Assembly (NCBI GenBank): GCA_001604215.1
Contig: LVAX01000107.1
Span: 1 to 60,381 of the forward strand
Direction: 5' to 3'
From: Clostridiales bacterium Firm_18
Lineage (GTDB): Bacteria; Bacillota; Clostridia; Monoglobales; Firm-18
Length of the DNA stretch: 60,381 bases
Part shown: positions 37,213 through 46,642 of the stretch, in pieces
How positions within the stretch are numbered: the first letter of the stretch is position 1
Layout of the letters: the number at the start of each line of letters is the position of its first letter
Translations under genes and position numbers: made by a program
Notes under the pieces: model-generated
What the model was told of the DNA's origin: nothing
Seen by the model: only the letters and a program-made list of their open reading frames with translations
Database searches by the model: none

Positions 37213-39774
37213 ATGAAAAAACTAATTATTCTTTTTGTAATAATTGTCATAATAATACCTGTATTTTCGGTCCAAGCGGCGGTAACAAATGTGGCGAGTA
37301 ACATTACCGTTAATGAAGCGCAGATTATAAAAGCATCAGACAAGCGCCTCTTGGGGTTCAATGATGACGCCGCATGGAGGTTGAATCTACGGCTGGCAAG
37401 CGGATCGTCGAAAATGGATGATAGCAAATATGATGCAATCAAGTCATATGGATTTAACATCCCAATTATACGCGGTTTTTTTCATTATATTAATTGGAAG
37501 GATACAATTGGCGCTCCTAATGAGAGAGGATATGACACCTATAGCGCTCCTTATTCCTTTGGGATGGTAGAGTGGATTGACTCTATAAAAAAAATTACAA
37601 AAGACGTCGAGTTTGTTATAACAGTTAATATTAATGACAGTGTTAACAACATAAAAGATTTGGTACGATTTTTAACACTTAATCCGGATGATTCGGAGGC
37701 GGTTGATGAAAATGGTGTGAATTGGGCGCAAAAACGTATCGATTTGGGATTAACTGAGCCTGTCAAGGTGGCTTGTTTTGAGCTGGGAAATGAAACGGAT
37801 ATGTTATATCACGGCACATCGGCACAGGTGGCGGCAGGCGCTGCGGAGTACATATCATTATGTAGCTCTTTGATAGACGGTATCAAGGATGTGAATAATA
37901 ACGCGAAAGTAAGTGTATTAACTTATACAACGCCGCAGGACAACACTGACAATTATTTGTATTGGAACCCTGTCGTTATTGCGAATTTGGGTAGTAAAGT
38001 CGACTATATTGTAAGCCATTACTATTATCATAGTGTGGGCAATATGGGATATTATATGATGAAGAAAATGTATGGTACCCAGATTATGCAGTACATTAAT
38101 TTGCTTTCAGCCGAAAAGAGACCTAAATTGTATCTCTCTGAACATGCGGTATATGTAGACCCAACCATGGCTTCAACCGAATTCAAAGTTGTCTCAACTT
38201 CACTCCAGGGAGCGTTAACGACTGCTGAAGTGGTTAACAGAATGTCAAATAGCGCGGATTTCGGATTAGCTACCTATCATAGTTTGTTCGGAAACTGGTC
38301 AACACCGGACCATTGGGGGGGAGATTGCTGGGGCGTCCTGCGCCCATACCGCAGCGGAGAACTGATGCTAAGCGCCGTCGGTGAATATTTCAAAATGGCA
38401 TATGACGCATTTGGAGTTAATAATGTTCAGGTAACATGCAGCGGCAACGCGTATTGCACCGATGCTACAAGCGGATACGGAAATCAGATTCTTACTGCTT
38501 CCGCGCATACAACGGCAGAAGGAGGTCTGAATTTGATTTTAGTAAACCAAAATCCATCCGTCGGTCATAATATTACCTTTTCGGCTAATAAAAGCTACAA
38601 GCTTGAAAAAGAAACATTTTTGAGAAGCGACGACATACTGGGGGAAAATATGCCGGACGAGCCGGAAAAAGTGGTTGCAAGAACAAATCTGATAAATGAT
38701 GAGAATGTGTTTAGTACCTATTATATGCCGCCGCAAAGCATAACCGTTCTTTACCTTGTGCCGATGGAGAAAGAATTATCTGACATCAATATGGAGATAG
38801 AATTAAACGGCGTTATTGCAGATGCGGAGGTCCCAACTGTAATTTGTAAAAACAGAAGATTAGAAGCAGATTGTTTGTTTTATAATAATAGAAATATGTC
38901 CAGCGTCGGTAAAGTTGTATTTATGATTTTAAAAGAGGGAGCAAACTTGGATAATATCAGTGCCCAGGATATTTTATATCTTGACCAGAAGGACACAGTG
39001 CGGCAAAGGGCACACTTTGAATGTACAATACCTATGCGCGCAAGGGCGGGAAGGTACTTAGCATATATAGCGAATAAAGATAGCGGTGATGACTGTTATA
39101 AAACGGTTGCGTTTGACTATGAGCCATCATACGTTGAAGATGGGTTAATTCAGGATATTAAGGTGAATGACGCGCAAAACAACGATTACCGGATAAGTTT
39201 AATTATTAAGTTTATGAATGGATTTGCGGACCAAAAGGATTTTTTGCTCAAGGTTATCAATAGTTCGACAGGCGAAACAGTATATATAGAGCAGGTCAAA
39301 AAACAAAGTGCAAACCAACCATATTCTTTTTATATGCCCCGTGAGGCGATTTCAGGGGAATATACCTTGATTGTCGGTTATGAACAGAACGGTATCATAA
39401 ATTCGTTTGCGAAAACATTTGATTTTGTTAAGCCGATGGAAATTGTTAAAATTCAGTCCGTGCCCATAAATCAATCAGGCAGTCAGTTTACATTTGCGGA
39501 CTTTTTGTCATCTGGCAGCATGACTATAGCATTAAAAAATATATCTTACAACCCACGTCAATTGTATGTGTTTTTAGCAGTGTATAACAGCCAAGGAGGT
39601 CTGATAAAAACTCTCGTGGGAAATCAAATCTGTATGAGCCCCAATGAAACGGCAAATTATACTCTTTCTTATTCAGCAATGCAGCCAGGGACGGAAATCG
39701 GTGCGGTTAAGGCTTATGTATGGGACAGCGGCAATATATCACCGCTTACAGATTTTTATATTGTAAAGTGGTAG
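37213..39774 (+). CDS. Secreted clan-A glycosidase, third paralogue
   Basis: 853 residues. A signal peptide (about 1-22) leads into a clan-A barrel with CFELGNE (acid/base E194), YIVSHYYYHS and LYLSEHAVY (nucleophile E310). It is more distant from the two other paralogues but keeps WAQKRIDLGLTEPVKV before the acid/base. Two or more beta domains follow and the protein closes with the same tail (GAVKAYVWDSGNISPL) as the giant enzyme. No SLH is present. GGAGG at 37203 lies five bases before ATG 37213; an ATG at 37201 is also open but lacks a site. Confidence 0.86.
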   Translation: MKKLIILFVIIVIIIPVFSVQAAVTNVASNITVNEAQIIKASDKRLLGFNDDAAWRLNLRLASGSSKMDDSKYDAIKSYGFNIPIIRGFFHYINWKDTIGAPNERGYDTYSAPYSFGMVEWIDSIKKITKDVEFVITVNINDSVNNIKDLVRFLTLNPDDSEAVDENGVNWAQKRIDLGLTEPVKVACFELGNETDMLYHGTSAQVAAGAAEYISLCSSLIDGIKDVNNNAKVSVLTYTTPQDNTDNYLYWNPVVIANLGSKVDYIVSHYYYHSVGNMGYYMMKKMYGTQIMQYINLLSAEKRPKLYLSEHAVYVDPTMASTEFKVVSTSLQGALTTAEVVNRMSNSADFGLATYHSLFGNWSTPDHWGGDCWGVLRPYRSGELMLSAVGEYFKMAYDAFGVNNVQVTCSGNAYCTDATSGYGNQILTASAHTTAEGGLNLILVNQNPSVGHNITFSANKSYKLEKETFLRSDDILGENMPDEPEKVVARTNLINDENVFSTYYMPPQSITVLYLVPMEKELSDINMEIELNGVIADAEVPTVICKNRRLEADCLFYNNRNMSSVGKVVFMILKEGANLDNISAQDILYLDQKDTVRQRAHFECTIPMRARAGRYLAYIANKDSGDDCYKTVAFDYEPSYVEDGLIQDIKVNDAQNNDYRISLIIKFMNGFADQKDFLLKVINSSTGETVYIEQVKKQSANQPYSFYMPREAISGEYTLIVGYEQNGIINSFAKTFDFVKPMEIVKIQSVPINQSGSQFTFADFLSSGSMTIALKNISYNPRQLYVFLAVYNSQGGLIKTLVGNQICMSPNETANYTLSYSAMQPGTEIGAVKAYVWDSGNISPLTDFYIVKW

Positions 39775-39786
39775 GAGGATAATATA

Positions 39787-41634
39787 GTGAGTAAACAGTT
39801 TTGGTTAATTATACTGATTATTGTGCTTGTTTTTCAACGCCATGGATTAGCAAACGCGATTTCTGCTTTCAATTATGGAACAATGATTGCGAATCCTGTA
39901 ACAATGGAAGGAACAATAACACATAACGTCACTGTCCATAACAGCGGCGGCTACAACTGCATTACAACGTCAGATGAAAAGCATTCAGGCAATAAGTCTT
40001 TTATGATCGACTGCGTATCATCAACAGGGCAATGCCTGGTAGAAACCGCTAATTTGCAGGTCGTTGACTCCGGTATTTATAAGAATAATGTCCTGTTGGA
40101 GATGTACGTGAAAGGCTTTGACATACAGCCGTCATCTGTTGGGTTTTACGTTTTGTTAAGAGATAAGTCCGGTAGCATTTTAAGCATGCCCTCCGAGTTC
40201 AGCATTACTTGTGAGAGCGCGAATGCTGACGGATGGCATAGGATTTGGGGAATTCTTCCGCCGTGGTGTAATTATGACAGAATAATATTTGGCGTATCAT
40301 ATAATCGTTCTGTTGATGATGGTATTACTGCCTTGTACATTGATGATATTTCGGCACGGGTGCTGCCGGTAGGCATAAAATTTGAAAACTCCATATGTCG
40401 TATGGAAAGTATATCGTTGGATAAAATTCGTGTTATAGGATATGATGCAAGCGGATCATGGCAGGAAATTCACTCAAAGGATTTGATACGGTATACCGTG
40501 CTGAGCGGCGACGGAATTATCGACGAAAACAATAATATTGTATATACCGGTGCTGATGGTTCCGGCAATGTCCGTTTGAAAGGTGATTTTTTGGGATTGA
40601 CTTCACTGTTCACTATTACATTTCAAAAAGGTATATATGCGGGAGAAGTTATATGTATAGACGGCATTTATAGAACAACAGTAACAAACGCAACGGGTCA
40701 GGATAAAGACGTAGCTTTACTAATCTGCGTTTATGACGGTGGCAGACTATCCGATATTAAAGTTTTCGATAAAACCGTGCCAGCGGGGAGCAACGCGGAA
40801 ATTACATCTACGAAAATAAGTGTGCCGTTTTACGTAAAGAATCCGGTGATTAAAACTTTCGTAATTGAAAAACCCAGAATAGTCAGTATAGATGATGATT
40901 TCAGCACATACAGCGCCAATAATTCAATCTTCGGTTACAGCAATATGATCAGCAGCATACCGGGCACAGCACAAACGATTGCCGCGGGTGATTTCGGTTC
41001 ATGGCAACTCTCGGGCGTATATGTCGGATATCCAGGTGGCTTTTTTGGCGGTGCATACATAGATGGCGAAAGCCAAGAGCTGATTGTTAGAGATCAATAT
41101 CAGAGAGGCACTACAGTAAATCTGGATTTGCAGAACATAAGGTTTGGATCTATTAAAACATTTAGCTTTAGTCATTACAGAAAAAACGATGTCCGTTCGG
41201 GTATGCGTTTTTTAGTTAGCAGTGATGAAAAAACATATTATGAATTTGCTTACGGTAAAAACTCTGATTTAAGTGACTCAGAAAATACTGCGGGCATTAA
41301 AAGATATACGCCTTATTTCAAAAAGGTTGAAAACGATGTGGTAAGCTATATTACAGCGCCGGAGGGACTATGGCTTACGCAGGCTAATACAAAAAGTTGT
41401 TGGAATATAATGGTGTCAGGGAATACGATACATTGGACCGTAAGTGATGGTACAAATACATGGACGGGAAGCTTTACAGACACGGGTTTGGCAAATATGA
41501 TAGAGATGTGCAGATACCCGGCGGCATGCATGTGTTTGGGTGATGGTTACAGTGCTTTTGACGATGTTGAATTGAAAGGTTTTGAGATATCAAAAACCGG
41601 TTTATTTGGAATTTCAGGTTTCAGACGGATATAA
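39787..41634 (+). CDS. Secreted glycan-binding module protein
   Basis: 615 residues from a GTG start behind AGGAGG. After the signal peptide (about 1-23) comes a jelly-roll-like domain (about 28-195; KHSGNKSFMIDC and ALYIDDISARV resemble CBM4/CBM22-type modules), then a tail-like domain (about 285-360) and a type A module (about 370-600; DDDFSTYSANNSIFG, FLVSSDEKTYYEFAYG). No catalytic residues or anchor are visible. It probably binds the target polysaccharide for the paralogous enzymes. Confidence 0.83.
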   Translation: MSKQFWLIILIIVLVFQRHGLANAISAFNYGTMIANPVTMEGTITHNVTVHNSGGYNCITTSDEKHSGNKSFMIDCVSSTGQCLVETANLQVVDSGIYKNNVLLEMYVKGFDIQPSSVGFYVLLRDKSGSILSMPSEFSITCESANADGWHRIWGILPPWCNYDRIIFGVSYNRSVDDGITALYIDDISARVLPVGIKFENSICRMESISLDKIRVIGYDASGSWQEIHSKDLIRYTVLSGDGIIDENNNIVYTGADGSGNVRLKGDFLGLTSLFTITFQKGIYAGEVICIDGIYRTTVTNATGQDKDVALLICVYDGGRLSDIKVFDKTVPAGSNAEITSTKISVPFYVKNPVIKTFVIEKPRIVSIDDDFSTYSANNSIFGYSNMISSIPGTAQTIAAGDFGSWQLSGVYVGYPGGFFGGAYIDGESQELIVRDQYQRGTTVNLDLQNIRFGSIKTFSFSHYRKNDVRSGMRFLVSSDEKTYYEFAYGKNSDLSDSENTAGIKRYTPYFKKVENDVVSYITAPEGLWLTQANTKSCWNIMVSGNTIHWTVSDGTNTWTGSFTDTGLANMIEMCRYPAACMCLGDGYSAFDDVELKGFEISKTGLFGISGFRRI

Positions 41635-41675
41635 GCCGTAAAGCCGAAAATTCGACAAAGGTATTGTATATTAAT

Positions 41676-41805
41676 ATATAGGATTAACAATTTATGAAAG
41701 CTATGTTGTCATGATAAACCATTCAGATGAAGCACAAAATCTGGATTTGGAATGTAATTATTAATTTGACGAAATATATTAAAGCAAAAAAATAGAAAAA
41801 CCATG
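41676..41805 (+). pseudogene. Decayed 3' end of a GH5-like gene
   Basis: The stretch matches 36853-36985, the end of the cytosolic GH5-like gene: the run CATTCAGATGAAGCACAAAA and the following LDLEC-x-x-x-FDEIY segment are kept, with most positions conserved, but GAA and TAT codons have become TAA stops. No upstream part of the gene remains. It is a relic of a second copy. Confidence 0.8.
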
Positions 41806-41842
41806 AAAAAAATACAAATAAAAGTAATAAACGGAGAAAAAT

Positions 41843-43885
41843 ATGATGACAGATTCTATAAAAAGACAGCTTGATTTTTTAAACCAAAGAAAGCACAGGG
41901 AGCACCGACGGGAGTTAACAAGTGAACAGTGGGATGAAATTGCGGAAAAAATCACCGATAAATCGCTGTCCTACATGAGGCGCAACGTTCTCAGGCTGGA
42001 GTTGTTTTTAGAGCATGAAACTCCTGTTATTTTAGAAAACACAAAAATACATGGGTTGCGGACCTTAATCGATTTTCCGGATATATATGCGGAAGGCGAG
42101 CTTGACGAAATACGCAAAACCCATTTTATTCACGAAAAGGGCAAGGTCACCAACCTTGCGTGGGATTGCGGCACCGTATTAAGCGAAGGATTGGAGGGAC
42201 GGCGCAAACGGCTTATGGAAGGTAAGCGGTCTGATTCGGAGTTTGTTATCTGCGCAAATCGTGTAATTGACGCGACAATTGCTTTTTCTGACCGCTATGC
42301 CGACAAAATGGACACGACGGCGGGTACAGCATTACGTCGTGCTATTCGCACTGGTTGTCAGACTATGACGGAAGCCTTGCAGGTGTTCAGGATTTTACAT
42401 TTTACCCTGTGGGCGGCGGGAAACTACCACAATACCGTGGGACGGTTTGACCAGTGGATATATCCGTTCTATGAAAAAGACCTTAAAAACGGTGTTCTCA
42501 CCGACGACGGTGCGTTTGAGCTGATTGAAGATTTTTTCCTGTCCTTTAACCGTGACTCCGACCTGTATTACAGCCTTGCTTGGGGTGACAACGGACAAAG
42601 CCTTGTTTTAGGCGGGATGCTGCCCGACGGTACAAACGGAGTAAACCGTCTGACCGAAATGTGTCTTAGAGCAAGCCTGGAGCTGCGGCAAATCGATCCT
42701 AAAATTAATCTGAGGGTGGATATAAATACGCCGGTTGAGCTTTTTGAGCTTGGGTCGGAGCTGACAAAGGCGGGGCTTGGATTTCCGCAGTATTCCAATG
42801 ACGATGTGGTTATCCCCGGATTAATAAGGCTGGGGTACGCCCCCGAGCATGCAAGGGATTATGTTATGGCGGCTTGCTGGGAATTTATCATTCCGAAGGT
42901 TGCCATGGATATACCCAATATCGGAGCAATGCCACTTGCGCAAGTAGTAAATGACACAATTCGCCTGAATTTGAAGAAATGTAAGAACATAGAAGAATTA
43001 TTGGGGTTTGTTGAAAAGGAGATAAGGCGAAAGGCGGCTGATATGGCGGAAAAGCTTAAGCCACTATATATAGAAACTTCACCCTTTCAGTCCATACTGA
43101 TGGAGGGATGTCTGGAAAAAGGCGAGGATATATCCAATGGCCTGGTCTATAACAATTACGGTTTTCACGGAACGGGTTTTTCCTGCGCGGTTGACCAGCT
43201 TGCGGCGGTCGACAGTCTGATTTTCAAAACAGGTAAGATAACCTCCGACAGGCTTTTAAAAGGGCTTGAATCAAATTTTGAGAATGACAGGGAACTTCGG
43301 CATATTCTTCGCAACGACGCCGACAAAATCGGCAGGGATGAAAACGCCCGGGTAATCGGAAATCATCTGCTTGATATATTCGCAAAAGCATTAGAGTGTA
43401 TAAAAAACGAAAGGGGCGGGATATTCCGCGCGGGCACGGGTTCCGCTATGTACTACATATGGCACTCAAAGGATTTGCCCGCAACCGCCGACGGGCGTGA
43501 CGCTGGGCAGCCGCTTCCGGCTAATTTCTCACCCTCCTTGTTCCTGACGGGAGCGGGCCCGTTTTCGGTTATGTCGGGGTTTGCATTTCCGAGTATTGTA
43601 AAGGCGGTCAACGGCGGGCCTTTGACCTTCGAGCTGCACGACAGTGTTTTCAACCATCCGGACAGTGTGAAAAAGGTTGCGCTGTTGGTGCGTTCGTATA
43701 TTCTTGCGGGAGGGCATCAATTGCAGATTAATGCGGTAAACCGTGAAAAAATGATAGACGCGCAGAAAAATCCCGATAAGCATAAGGATTTAATCGTTCG
43801 GGTATGGGGCTGGAGCGGTCATTTCGTGGAGCTTGACAAATGCTATCAGGATCATGTTATAAGCAGGGCAGAGTTTAGCGTATGA
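41843..43885 (+). CDS. Glycyl radical enzyme 2 (divergent eliminase class)
   Basis: 680 residues. The thiyl cysteine is C345 in MAACWEFI, again CxE as in dehydratases. The radical glycine is G656 in RVWGWSGHF, where tryptophans flank the glycine in place of the usual small residue and Tyr/Phe. The body keeps the ten-strand barrel landmarks (TVGRFDQWIYPFYEKDL, LGFPQYSNDD, PATADGRDAGQPLPANFSPS). GGAGAAAA precedes the ATG. The stop overlaps the activase start. Codons are more GC-rich than the genes before it. It should act in the cytosol on a product of the glycan pathway; I cannot assign it to a characterised glycyl radical enzyme. Confidence 0.92.
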   Translation: MMTDSIKRQLDFLNQRKHREHRRELTSEQWDEIAEKITDKSLSYMRRNVLRLELFLEHETPVILENTKIHGLRTLIDFPDIYAEGELDEIRKTHFIHEKGKVTNLAWDCGTVLSEGLEGRRKRLMEGKRSDSEFVICANRVIDATIAFSDRYADKMDTTAGTALRRAIRTGCQTMTEALQVFRILHFTLWAAGNYHNTVGRFDQWIYPFYEKDLKNGVLTDDGAFELIEDFFLSFNRDSDLYYSLAWGDNGQSLVLGGMLPDGTNGVNRLTEMCLRASLELRQIDPKINLRVDINTPVELFELGSELTKAGLGFPQYSNDDVVIPGLIRLGYAPEHARDYVMAACWEFIIPKVAMDIPNIGAMPLAQVVNDTIRLNLKKCKNIEELLGFVEKEIRRKAADMAEKLKPLYIETSPFQSILMEGCLEKGEDISNGLVYNNYGFHGTGFSCAVDQLAAVDSLIFKTGKITSDRLLKGLESNFENDRELRHILRNDADKIGRDENARVIGNHLLDIFAKALECIKNERGGIFRAGTGSAMYYIWHSKDLPATADGRDAGQPLPANFSPSLFLTGAGPFSVMSGFAFPSIVKAVNGGPLTFELHDSVFNHPDSVKKVALLVRSYILAGGHQLQINAVNREKMIDAQKNPDKHKDLIVRVWGWSGHFVELDKCYQDHVISRAEFSV

Positions 43886-44733
43886 AGGGCGTGATTTTTT
43901 CCATAGAGGAGTTTGCCGTGCATGACGGCCCCGGGCTTCGGGTGAATGTATTTATGAAGGGCTGCCCTCTGCGCTGCAAATGGTGTCACAATCCAGAGGG
44001 GTGGAATCCGAACCCGCAAATTGTGAAAAATCCCAACGGATGCTTAGACTGTGGTAAATGCTCAAATCTGTGTCCTTCTCCTGCGCACTGTATCCTGTGC
44101 AAAACCTGCGTATTCAACTGTCCGCGCGACCTTATCCGCATAAGCGGAGAAGAATGGGAAGCGAAGGATTTGGCGAGAAGAATTCTTAAGCAGGAACACA
44201 TTATGGAAAAAAGCGGCGGAGGGGTGACGGTCAGCGGCGGCGAACCGCTTTGTCAGGCGGATTTCGTTATTGAGCTTTTGAGCTTGATGCCCTCACTGCA
44301 CAAGATTATTGAAACCTGCGGGTTTGGGGATACAAGTAAGTTTAATGAGCTTTTAAGGTGTGTTGACAGTGTTTACTACGACATAAAGGTCGTAAGCAGA
44401 GATAAGCACATCAGATATACGGGTCAGCCGAACGACATCATCCTTAAAAATTTAGAAATTTTAAAAAAATCAGGCGTGGAGTTTACGATTAGGATTCCGT
44501 TTATACGCGGCGTAAACGACGATGCTGAAAACCTGCTTGCTACGGCACGGCTGCTCATCGGTGCGCAAGGGCTGAAAAGGGTGGAGCTTTTGCCATATAA
44601 TGAACTGGCGGGAGCAAAATATGCGTTGGTCGGTTTACAATACGGCGAAATCTTTGCCAAGCCGGACGGTGAGGTTGTCAGGCGGGCAAAAAATATATTT
44701 TCATCATATGGAATTGACATAGACATAAGATAA
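43882..44733 (+). CDS. Glycyl radical enzyme activase 2 (radical SAM)
   Basis: 283 residues. CPLRCKWC (C28, C32, C35) binds the SAM cluster; C54, C57, C60, C64 and C70, C73, C76, C80 make two ferredoxin-type clusters in a compact insert that is shorter than in activase 1. GGEPLCQ and RIPFIRGVNDD are conserved family motifs. The ATG overlaps the enzyme stop (ATGA), so the pair is translationally coupled; it activates G656 of enzyme 2. Confidence 0.94.
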   Translation: MKGVIFSIEEFAVHDGPGLRVNVFMKGCPLRCKWCHNPEGWNPNPQIVKNPNGCLDCGKCSNLCPSPAHCILCKTCVFNCPRDLIRISGEEWEAKDLARRILKQEHIMEKSGGGVTVSGGEPLCQADFVIELLSLMPSLHKIIETCGFGDTSKFNELLRCVDSVYYDIKVVSRDKHIRYTGQPNDIILKNLEILKKSGVEFTIRIPFIRGVNDDAENLLATARLLIGAQGLKRVELLPYNELAGAKYALVGLQYGEIFAKPDGEVVRRAKNIFSSYGIDIDIR

Positions 44734-44747
44734 TGGAGGAAAGCAGC

Positions 44748-46640
44748 ATGTATGGAGTAAAAGGCAGATATTTCGGAGGTTCACATGAAAACTTTCAAAA
44801 CACCGTCTGGATTGAATTGATTGGCTTTGACAACACAAAGTCTGATTTTGGTGTGCAGGACTACATTGATACAATCGGCTTTGTGCCGGATATGATTTCC
44901 CTGCACCTGACCAGTGTGGATTTTGCGAATAACCACAGGGGTATGGAGCGTGAGTACAGATTGCCGGTTTATGCTTGCTCCTATGGCGGACACGCAAATA
45001 ATGACGATCGGGCGAGGCAGGATTGGACAAATTATCAGCTTCGCGGGCTGGTGCGTGAGCTGAAAAGCCATAATATTAAGGCCTTTTTCTCATTTTTTGA
45101 TTTGGATTATCCCACAGGACTTGACGATTTGCCGTTGTTTTCCGATTTGCACCCCGAGCTGATTGCAAGGTGCACCAATCCTGAAGAGCATGAACGCGGT
45201 ATACTGATGATTAAGCGCTTTGCGGACGGCAGCTATTATGAAGATTACTTGTTGAAAAAGCTGATTGAAACCGCAAAGGATTATGAGCTTGACGGAATAC
45301 AGCTTGCGGACGGCATATCGGTTCCGCGCAACGCCATATGGTTTGCGGACTTCACATCCGACATTATTGAGCAGACGGGTATTGAGGTTCCCGAAAACGA
45401 GGACGCTGCCAAGTGGATAAACCGTTACAAGAGGCGAGAGCTTATGGATTTTTACCGCCGGCGTTGGACGGGTTTTATGGTCAAGATGATTCGCAGACTG
45501 AAAAAGGAAAATATATCGGTAACGGTTCTCAGCGCATGGGGACGTGACCCGTTAGAGGCAATATACCGATATGGCGTGAATTATTCGGAATACGCAGCAG
45601 CAGGAGCTGATGCGGTTATTGTGCAGGACGTTTCCGCCGACCTTGCGATTTTAGGATATGAGGATAACCACAACTATTATATGGACTATGAGCGGCGGAG
45701 GTTCGTTCACAGCGAATTTTTAGCAAACCTGATGTGCATTAAGGCGCACCTGGGAAGCGTGCCTCTGCTTCCGCTTTTTATGCTGTGGGATAATATGGAA
45801 CAGTGGGACGTAATACATCACACACCGACAGCCATGCAGCGCGCCGCGGCGGCTAATTTTAACCATTTCTGCCTTGTTGACGGCAAATATGAGCCTGTTA
45901 CAAACGGACCTCATTTTTGCCTGGGTGACGCATTGAAACCCGGCGACTGGGAATTTGTAAAGCTGTGCTGGGATAACGGATATACTGAAAGCGTGAATGA
46001 TATTCCGGGTGCGACCTTCATATGGTCGGCTAAAAGAATGGAAAACGAAATAGACGGCGTAATCACACGCGGGCTTACGCACAGTGCGATGTGGCTGGCG
46101 CATTTGCTCCGCCATGGTGCTCAAATTTCCAAGATTGCTAATATAAGCGATATAGAGCAGATAAGCGGAAATATCATAGTTGCGAACCCTTCCTTCCTTC
46201 CTGAGGGTGAAGCGGAGGCTGTTCGTATGTATGACAGAGGGAGGGTATTCTACCTCGAGTCTGTTGCCGCCGCCGATGTGTCGGAAGTCACAAACCCTAA
46301 AAAATCAGGCTGGCCCCGTCCGTTAGACTTTGCTCCGATAGATGAAAGCCTCATACATGAATGTGTTTGTGAGATTAACAGCGGGCTCGTTAATTTATCA
46401 TGGGGAGCGGAGGAATGCCACGTTTGGGAGGTTGCGACCGACGTCAATACATCACGCGTTTTTGTGGAAAATGAGGAATATTATTATGTTCTTCCGGAGG
46501 TAAGCACGACAAGACCGATTAAGGCAATAAAAATAATTACCAAGCCAGAGGGATACCCCTTAAAATTCGATGAATATTCATTTAAACTGAGGGTGCCACC
46601 AAGAGGTCTGGATATAGCGGAAATTGTTTGGGGGGATTGA
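44748..46640 (+). CDS. Unassigned TIM-barrel, glycosidase-like protein
   Basis: 630 residues without signal peptide. The pattern of strands and loops (FVPDMISLHL, IKAFFSFFDLDYPTG, LDGIQLADG, ISVTVLSAWGRDP, ADAVIVQDVSADLAI, PLLPLFMLWDNMEQW) is that of a glycoside hydrolase-like barrel, with an amidotransferase-like part near residues 430-490. I cannot place it in a family. Candidate acids lie in QLADG and IVQDVS. GGAGG at 44735 sets the ATG at 44748, 15 bases after the frame opens. It is directly downstream of activase 2, so it may supply the substrate of glycyl radical enzyme 2. Confidence 0.75.
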   Translation: MYGVKGRYFGGSHENFQNTVWIELIGFDNTKSDFGVQDYIDTIGFVPDMISLHLTSVDFANNHRGMEREYRLPVYACSYGGHANNDDRARQDWTNYQLRGLVRELKSHNIKAFFSFFDLDYPTGLDDLPLFSDLHPELIARCTNPEEHERGILMIKRFADGSYYEDYLLKKLIETAKDYELDGIQLADGISVPRNAIWFADFTSDIIEQTGIEVPENEDAAKWINRYKRRELMDFYRRRWTGFMVKMIRRLKKENISVTVLSAWGRDPLEAIYRYGVNYSEYAAAGADAVIVQDVSADLAILGYEDNHNYYMDYERRRFVHSEFLANLMCIKAHLGSVPLLPLFMLWDNMEQWDVIHHTPTAMQRAAAANFNHFCLVDGKYEPVTNGPHFCLGDALKPGDWEFVKLCWDNGYTESVNDIPGATFIWSAKRMENEIDGVITRGLTHSAMWLAHLLRHGAQISKIANISDIEQISGNIIVANPSFLPEGEAEAVRMYDRGRVFYLESVAAADVSEVTNPKKSGWPRPLDFAPIDESLIHECVCEINSGLVNLSWGAEECHVWEVATDVNTSRVFVENEEYYYVLPEVSTTRPIKAIKIITKPEGYPLKFDEYSFKLRVPPRGLDIAEIVWGD

Positions 46641-46642
46641 CT

